Shown: positions 13,049 through 22,000 of the stretch, one piece after another
Layout: every line of letters starts with the position of its first letter
How positions within the stretch are numbered: the stretch's first letter is position 1
DNA from: Diprion similis
Lineage: Eukaryota; Arthropoda; Insecta; Hymenoptera; Diprionidae
NCBI RefSeq assembly: GCF_021155765.1
Contig: NC_060118.1
Location: 13,404,146-13,468,145 of the forward strand
Direction of reading: 5' to 3'
Length of the DNA: 64,000 nucleotides
Translations under genes and position numbers: made by a program
The notes under the pieces: generated by a model
What the model was told of the DNA's origin: nothing
The model's database searches: none
The model's input: the letters and a program-made list of their open reading frames with translations, nothing else

Positions 13049-16000
13049 TCTCTCTTTCTCACATGATCTCGAGTGATTGCATGCGAAGCTAATTTATTCC
13101 GTTTGTCGTTCCGCGAGGTGATCGAGAACCTTGTGCATAATCCATGGGATTGCGTGTAATCCGGAAGTTCGAGAGGGCGCTCGGGAAAGCAAGGCGACAA
13201 AACCGGGAACGCTCACTTACCAGGTTCAACCACGCGTTCGTAGTCAGAATTTGGTTCTTTTCGTCCTACACGCAGGAAAGGAAAAAGAAAGAAAACGGAT
13301 AATAAAGTTCATCAATTAAGATAATAATTGCCACCTCCACGGGGCAATGATCGTGATATATACACGAGTATGTCGTATGGTATTGGATAATGTCCTCCTG
13401 ACGTCAGAGCCTGGTTCTCGGCGCCATTTTATCACCGCATAACCTAACTTTTTTAATTTAATCGTAGCTAATGATAATTCTTTGACTTTCAAATGACTCG
13501 TGTCACGTTAATTAATGAAATGCAATCAACGATATACCTCTTCTACCATTCATACACGAAAAAATACGGTCAACGCTCAGCTCTTAGCATGATTCTACCT
13601 ATTAGTTTGATTTTCTTCCACCAGATGACGCGTTGCAAAGTGACATTCCCAATACACGACATATGCAGTGTATTATACATGAGGGGATTTGCGTCGGAGG
13701 TTCGTCTGCTCCGCAACGAGTCTCAAACGGCTGATTAATAAAATGTCCAAATCACGGGAATTATTCCTAATCTTCAGCTCCCCCGGCAGATACGCGTGCT
13801 TAAATTCTGCATCCTGCAGGTACCCACATAAGCCGGATTCCGCGGTTCGCCTCTGATTTAATTAGCGATCATGTGTGCGCGTGTGGACCGTAATTATATC
13901 CGACACCCCCGAAGCCGACGAACCTCCTTCGCACCCTCCCCCCCAACTTGTCCTTTTCCTCGTTCCCCCTGAAACACGAGTCAGTATCCTCTCCCTGCAG
14001 GGGGTCCACATCGAGGAGGTGGAAATCTCTCTCGCGAATTCGTTGGCAGGTACGAGCGTATCGCGATCGTAGCATTGAACTTCTGGAAAAGTCCACGCGG
14101 AGCTTTCGGGGTGGCATAATTAATCCCCTGCACTAACAGCCTCGTGAATAAGTGATAAACCAGAAACCTGCTTCCGAGTAGGTCCCTCATCCGAGACCAT
14201 AAGGACGTGATAAGACGAGCATTGTACGGTTAATTCGGACCCTGGTGGCATCGATCACACGCCGACTTACCACGTCGATGATCTGCTGAAGCGTCAGCCC
14301 GAACTTCACCTCCAACGGCTCGCTCTCGTTCGCCACGGGACGTTCCAGGGTGTTGTAGTTCGCCAGGAGGTGGTTCAGCAGCCGTTTCTCGTGGTAGCCA
14401 CCCTGCCCCTCTGAAACAGAAGAGCGACCCCGTTAGCGACCTTCGGATTCCGCAGTTTTCCATCCCCTGACTCCTTCAAATTCAACCCCGTTAATTAAAT
14501 CGTGACGGTTCCCGATTATTCGCCTCCACCACCACCACCACCACCACCACCACCACCGTCTCTGATCGTCGGTTCTTCACGGACAGCTTGTGCACCCCTT
14601 ACAACCCGGGCATCATGGGGAACCCCGTACCGTTCATTCCCACGAGTTTCGAGCTGCACGGCGACGTCGACGGGCGAGGCTACGAGGGCTCCATTGATCC
14701 AGCCAACGAAGCTACGCTCGCATACCTTCTGCGACGCAACTCTCTCTCTCTTTCTCTCTCTCTCTCTCTTACTTCTCGCGGACAGTCGCCGTCAGGGGTT
14801 GTCGTCTTTCAGCAACGTCGTCATGCAGGTATCGGTGAGATAATTTTACCTTGGTTTTTTCTTTTACTCCTTCTTTACCCTCCTTTCAATCCCTCTTTTG
14901 TATAGTATTTGTCCCCGAAAAAAAAAACTAGACAACAACGAAACACAGAGAAAGAGAGAGAGAGAAAGAGAGAGAGAGGAAAAGATGACGAGTTTCTTCG
15001 GATTTTCCGCAGTCCGTCGTAGTTCGTTTCGGGTAAAGGGGTCAACGGGTTGTTCAACAACCCTGGAAGTCGAAAAGCCTCGGCGTATTTTTCCAGCTCG
15101 CTATTCGAGCCGGCATCCCTTGCGCCGTATGTCCGACCCACCCCAGGGTGATATGCACGCCCTGAAAAGTACCTGGCATGCATGCAGCCGGCAAGCTCGC
15201 CTGTCGGATCCCGTCGTCTGCTGTACCATATTCCAACGATAAATACCTGCCTCATTCGTCGAGGTTGAAATTCAACTCTCGCATCGACGATCCCCGACAT
15301 CCCCTCCTCCCCCCCTCCCCCCGTGTATTATATCCCGCCTATATTTTTGCACAAGGCCGGAGTGAATCTGACAAACTGTCGTTATTCAAAATGATTTTCA
15401 GCTTGGAAGGCGATCAGGCCGACGGCGCGTCCCCTTCTGATCGATGTCCGACACCTGATACCCTGTTTTAAACTCGTTACACGAGGTCGGATGGCCTCGC
15501 GCTTTAAGCTCAGAGGATGCTTGTGACGAGGTCTGTCAGCCGGGAGCCCCGAGGACGGGGTTCGACGAATCGGAGCAGCTGCAGACCGACCCGAGTTTCC
15601 AGAGTCCGCAAACACGGCCGCAAGTCAAACACAGTCCGCGGTTTTATTGCAGCTACGAGCACTCGAGTACTCCTGAAACTCGAAAATGAACCAAGTAACG
15701 AGGTTGCCAAAAAAGTTGTACTCGTGAGGTGAGTCTACCAGTTATAATTGACACGCTTGGATCCATTCATCTGCCCTTTATTTTCCAAAATTCTAAATTT
15801 TGATCGGTGACTAAAAGTACAAATTTATTTATCGGTCATTTTGGAACCAAGGATCAAACGGATACGCCCAAAAAAAGGTCGATTCTTCGGATGACAGAGC
15901 GAATAACTGGTACCCTTACACTTTATGTCCGGGGATCACGGAGTTTACACTCGAAGCTTGTAAAGGACTCGCGTACACCGTTGTAAGGATAACGAGGGGT

Positions 16001-19000
16001 TTTTGCGGTTTTTATCAGTCAAGGAGGCTGCTCGCCTTATCAGCCTCGTTAGGATCGAAGAATGGCGCCGGCGGCGAGCTGAAGGTGGTAAAATAGCGAA
16101 TCGAGAGTGGCGGCAGCCCGCGTCTCGTCCTTCGGTCCCAGCATCCTTCTCCATCCTCTTTTCTTTTGGGCCACCAATGTTTGCGTGTCGCCGTCGCACC
16201 TTCGTCCTTTGAGAGCTTTCCTCGCAAGAGGAAAGGCGTCGCGATGCCTGGTTCTCCGCTATTAAACGCCTCGGGCGTAGGTACAGACGTACCAACGGAT
16301 TGGACACATCGATTCCCGGATCCCGAGTCCAGGAATATACGCGGTGCGCGGTGAAGAACTTTGACGAATTCAAATCCAGATGCACGCCGCGAAGCCGGGA
16401 CGGTAAATTGGAAGCAAATTGAAAACGCTCGGTTACCTCTCACCCCCCGCACAACCCCATCTCGTCCATCCGTTCCATCTATCCGTCTATCGATCCCTGC
16501 AGCATCGTGCACTTAGACGTGCCGTATACTCGTTACAGGTCGTCGTCGTGGCTGTTCCGCGGTCTGTCGGTACCAGTTTCAGGGCTTCATCAGTCGCCGA
16601 GATCATCCCCCGATAGTCTGCGGTGTACGATATACCTGAAACCCACCCCTCGAGTTTCGAGCTTCGGCTTTCCATGCACTGGACTGCAATGTCGACATAC
16701 ATATACTGGACGAGCCAAAGTTTTCCTCCGACGGAAATATGGGATCAGACTTTTCCCGGTGAGGTGGAGGACAACGGTTCACTCGCGTAAGTAGCCACGT
16801 TGTTTGGATTTAGATTGATCCACGTTTTGTTTTCTTTTATATTTCTTCTTTAACAATTACGAGAGAAAAGGTTCGTCAGCGAATGATTTCAACGATTTTC
16901 TAACTCCCAGGTACTTTTGCTGGTTATAGTTTCTAACGTGCCTATTTATATGCTTAATTCTAACCGACTGACAGTATTATACTCTCGATAAAGGATAATT
17001 AATTAACTGATTTCCCTATAATTCGTAGGACCTAGGTATACAGATTGCTTAGCGAAAGATAGGTGGCTGGGTATCAGAGAGAGAGAGAGAGAGAGAGCCT
17101 GGATGTCGAATCTCTGAAAAGTTGCAACAAGAGTCAAGAGCATGGTCGAGACGCTCATGGCGACGAGTAGGTATCCTCTCTACTGCAGGACGGGATGCCG
17201 AACAGCCCGCCCGAAGGCCCCGGGTGGTCGTCATAGCAACAGGCACCCCCGAAAATTTTCTCGCTCCGAGTCTAGAGCTCCCTCCCTCGATCCATCCATC
17301 CCCCCACCGCTCTCTCTCCCTCTCCCTCTCCCCTTCTCTCTCCCGATCTCCGTCTCTCCTCGTCCCACGGCGCAAACCGTCAGTCACACTCCGAGCCCAT
17401 TCAGCTTCCGCCTCGTTCGTTCGATCCTTGCTGCATTCTCTCCCGGGCCTCGCCGGTCTCAGAGACATAACCTTTGCGCCCCCCGCCCCCCATCCTCGCT
17501 CTCCTCTCTCCTCTCTCCTCACTCTCTACCCTGGCCTACCCTTCCCTGCCCTTCTCCGACCTTTCCCGATTTTCCGCGACCTCGAGCGAAGGATCGCAAG
17601 CCGACGATGGTCCTGCGGTTGCCGCGCTCGCTCGCACTCGGCGAACCTCTCAGGATCCTTGAGCATCGCGAACGCGGAAGGCGAGAGTGCCGAATTTCGA
17701 CCTTGCCTCTTTGTTTTCCTCCCGCGTCTAATTATTTCTTTTAAGGACCGCGCGAGCGCGCGATAAGGACGGCAGAGGGGAGTAGAGGGATGGAAAGAGG
17801 GTGAGGCGATGGATGGGGGGGATACACCTGTGCCATGTAATGCATATTATAACTATACGCGATCTGAATACTCCTCGAGTGAAAAGAAAAAGGAGAATCA
17901 GAAACGAATGTTGCCGAGGGTCAGAATCGATATCATATACACCGGCATCGACAAGGACGCGGCTTCTCGTTTCTTTGTCAAAGTTCCTGAAGCAAGGCCG
18001 ATATTCACGGGTCGTAGGGTTGGAAATGAATTTATCCGTCCCTCCGCCGGGGGGGGGGGGGGGGGGGGTGCCCCCGATACTCTATGTATACGTCACGTCG
18101 ACCGGAAACGAGCGAGAGTGAAAGAATTTTAAAATAAAAGGAAAAAATAAATGGGGGAAACAAAAGGACGGGAGACCCGTCGAGGAATTCCAAACATACC
18201 CAAACCTCAACCCGCCGACTCGCTTCGCCCCTTTCACCGCCTGTAATAACTCTTGCTGTCTAGAAAATAAATAAGTCGAGCGGGCAGTGAGATGGCGAGA
18301 AATTTTCAATTCACCGCAACTCTCGTGATGCGAGAATGTACGCGTTTAGAGAACAGCTTAAATTGCATCCGGAAACTGCCCGCAGGATTTAAGAAATCAA
18401 AGAGAAAAAAAGTAAAAATAAAAACGAACAACCAATTACCGAATCCAAACGCTCAACGCCTCGAGTCCAGCTCGGCGGTAAACCTCGTGCGAGCGTTTTA
18501 AGTAGTGCGGATCAACGGTTCGGTCAGACACGCCGTTACTCTCGGGGAAGAGGAGAAGGAGGAGGAAGAGGGGGAGGATCGATGCGCGGGGTCGTTTTTT
18601 CGGCGCAGACTTACGTGTGTAAGGGTACAAGGGTATAAGGGCAGAATGGCAGAATGGCAGGGGAGGGCGAGGGGCTGGGTCTGAAAGTCAGAATGATGCC
18701 GGCACACTGCTCCACATTCGATCCGGCCCACGTTCCACCCTTCGAGGGTCGTCTAGGGGCGCAAGCGCGACCACCAATCAGCCATCCCCGTGGTTTGTGT
18801 ACCTTTGCAAGGCCACGTCGTGATGTACATACCGTACTGCTACATACGTATAACCATCAGTCGCCGAATTTGCGGAGGCCCTTCGCTGATCTTCTCCCGT
18901 CCATCACACCCGCCTTCTGGAAACGGGGGCGTCCATTGATTACGTGAGGTGTTTTTTTTTTTTTTTTATGTATTTTTTTTTCAAATTTGGAACCCCCCTC

Positions 19001-22000
19001 ACCCTGTGAGATTTACCCTGCAATTTTCATGTACCGTCGAACCTCGCTAACTGGGAAACCTACGTATGTCTGAGATTCAGTCTGTTCCCTTACAAAAAGC
19101 TCTGTAATTTTCGAACGTATCAAGGTCCATTATTTAGCCTCTGTAACTCGAGTTTAAAATCACCCGACCTATCTAAGTCAAAGGTTGACTCTATAACTCG
19201 AAACGCTTCACGCAATGGCGTTAGGAATACATGTCACTACCTCCATCCCACGAGCTAATGCTTGGTAGTCACATGGATGAGTGATTCCGGATGACAGTTT
19301 GTCTCGAAATGACAAACGGAAAGTCAAATCGTTAAGTATCGGTGAAAAAATTAGGGTGATTGAAGCAGTGAAGACTGGTTCAGAAAAGAAGAAACACATA
19401 TTTGGCTAATTTTTACGATCCTCTTTATAAATCGAATGTTGCTTTAGTCTTCCTCTGAGAATAACAAGTATTCTCTGAATTAAAAAGTTGAAACTAGACT
19501 TCCGTTGACCTCCCCTCGCTTTAAATGACGTTTGGTGATATTTTGCCGACTCCTCACCCCCCAGTTTTAGCTCACATAATCAAAGGACACCCTTAAGCAG
19601 GCCATGCAGGATCAGAGTGTCTTCGACACGTATAGGGGTAGCGATACTGGGACGCCATGCTGCACCTTCGGGACAACGCGATGCATGTTTTATGCCTGAG
19701 GAGACTCGCTCGGTAAACACGACGTGGCACTTGAAGAGTTCTGAGGATGGGGAGTTGGAAGTTGGGACTTTCGAAGAGGTTCAGCGTATTGATTCTCTTC
19801 GTCAAGTGCAAGACGCCCGGCTCTGCAGGGTAGGTACATGGAGGGTTGATGCTGCCTCTGCTGCCTCTGCTTCTGCCTAGCCAAAGTAGCCCCGAGATGA
19901 GGGAGCAGCAGCACTCCTAGCTGTTAAACTCTAGATTGGCACGAGGTAGGTACACGTCAGCTCGGCAAAGTCCGCCAACAAATCTGACGAGTTGATGTAT
20001 CCGGAAAATGTCTGCGCCTTTTAACAAAGGAATCCCTCTGTGTTTTCCGCGATTCGATGTGACTGATATTCGGTCTTGAGAATTCGATTTTTAGGCAGAA
20101 TCGCATCACGATTTAGAGATTTTATTCACCAATTTCTATCATTCTATTTCGAATAATATTCACTCTTGCTTAATTTTCAGACTTCTCCGTTATTCATTGT
20201 CAATAACAATGTACGTGTATTGTATATATTTATTTATTTGGATAGATTTTTCATATTTGGGTGCTGACGCTTTATGACCTTCCGGTAAAACTGTTGTACT
20301 TGATAAGGGACGGCAACAAAGAATACCGAGGGACGAATTGCTTATACTTTTTTCCAACACTTTGCAAATTACAGAGCGTCCTTTGTTCACAAGTTCGCGT
20401 GTAATTTGGTGCGGAGTTGTCAGAAGAAGAAGAAGAAAAAGAAGAAGAAGAAGAGGAGGAGGAGGATGATCATTTCCCACCGGAATCAGAATCGACTACA
20501 ATGAGAGGTAAAGTGGAGGCACAAAATTAGGGGCAGTTAAAACGGAGTCGACGCGAACAAAAAGAACACTTTTCGTTATTTGTGCATTCGGAATCGGTCT
20601 GATGGGTGAACAATAGAATTTCCTGATCGACGAAAAGCTCTGTGTTTTCATTTTTAAAACCCCTGTCCCAGCAAGTTAATAAACAAATCGTTGATCACGC
20701 GCCACATGCTCGGGGAGTTTCAGTTATTACATATCAACCAGGAATGGCTTTTGCCGGTGAAATTTTCTTTCGCATCACCGATTCCTCGGACGTACGGATC
20801 AAGAGATCTAGTCACGTGCTTTTGCTCTCGAGTGTAAAGTGTAAAGCTCGCCAAAAGCTTGCAGCGCACGAGCAGACCAGTATTATAGAGTTCTGATTTC
20901 GAGTGTCCTGGTGGTACGTGTACGTAGAATTCGTCCCGCGGGGAACGAACAAGGGATGAAAAAGGGTCCAGAAAGAAACGAGTATCGTTTCAGTCGAGCA
21001 CGGAGTCACCGCGGGTGGGAGGGAGGGAATCGTGCGTGGTATAAGGTGAGTGAATAAAGCCCGCGTCAACGAGCGACTAGAACACGACCGCGACTATACT
21101 AGATTGTTAGAAGCGTAATTAGGAGAGAGAAACGCGTCGCCCCTGCCGGCGGGCCTAATTATAAAACAGCAATGCCCTCGACGTCGCGACGTCTCGCGTC
21201 GAAACAGCGAGGCCCTCCTCCTCCTTTTGCTTGTCCTTAGCTATAGACTCGCTCGCGAATCGCATGGCACCGAACTAGTCCGGTCGAATTAGCACTTGAT
21301 CCGGAAAAAATTGTAAGTAACGATTTTGCTACTTTATTATTAATAAAAAATATACTTAGCCCAAGTGGTTTGGAATAAAGAAATTGATTTGGAAAAAAAA
21401 TTCACCCCCTGTTGTCGGATCTTAATCGAAAAATATCGATCCCAAGGAAAAATTGATATCGACGAAAATTGTAGGAAATTTAAATTTGGAAAACCGAAAT
21501 GCAGACTGCCGGTGACCTCCTCCCCCCCAAACGATTTCCGAAGGAAAATCGCTACTTACAATTTTTTCCGGGTCAGCACCTTTTTTGGTCTAATTCGACC
21601 GGGCTAAACTACGACCGACTGCAACGGGGCTGTAATTTCTTTTTACAGGCTCTCGAGCGGTCTCCGTTTCTTGGGGGGAGAGGCGCGGGGATAAAGAGTC
21701 GTTGAAGCAACAATTTTGGCGAGATGCCTCGCCCGGCTGACCCGCAAAGTGGGCTAGTCGGCGGATAAAGACCGCGAGTCTCCGTTAAAAGGCTCGAAAG
21801 AGGTTCGCGAGGAAAACTCCATTTACCAATTGTCAAACGGATGAGAGGAGCACGGAATTTATGTACTTCTTCTCCCGCCACCCGTCCCACGCGCCTCGTA
21901 CCTACCTCGCTTTTAGTTAATCGCGTTGCAGAATCGCGAAAAAGCTTCGCTCTGCGGCGTTTTTCGCCTCCCGCGGCCGCAGCCGTCGCGGGTTTTAATT

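Larger units (their letters stand above)
10790..14270 (-). other. nAChR intron 2
   Basis: A 3.5-kb intron containing an imperfect triplet repeat (10807-10904), a hexamer array (11046-11090), a 550-bp palindrome (about 11480-12030), a low-complexity plus-strand open frame (12760-12933) and (TC)n tracts. Confidence 0.75.

Noticed and set aside
14502-18132. Many long open frames on both strands (for example around 14875-15300, 16015-16512, 17122-17766)
   Set aside because: They overlap each other in several frames, lack domains and splice logic, and follow the GC-rich, microsatellite-laden composition of intron 1.
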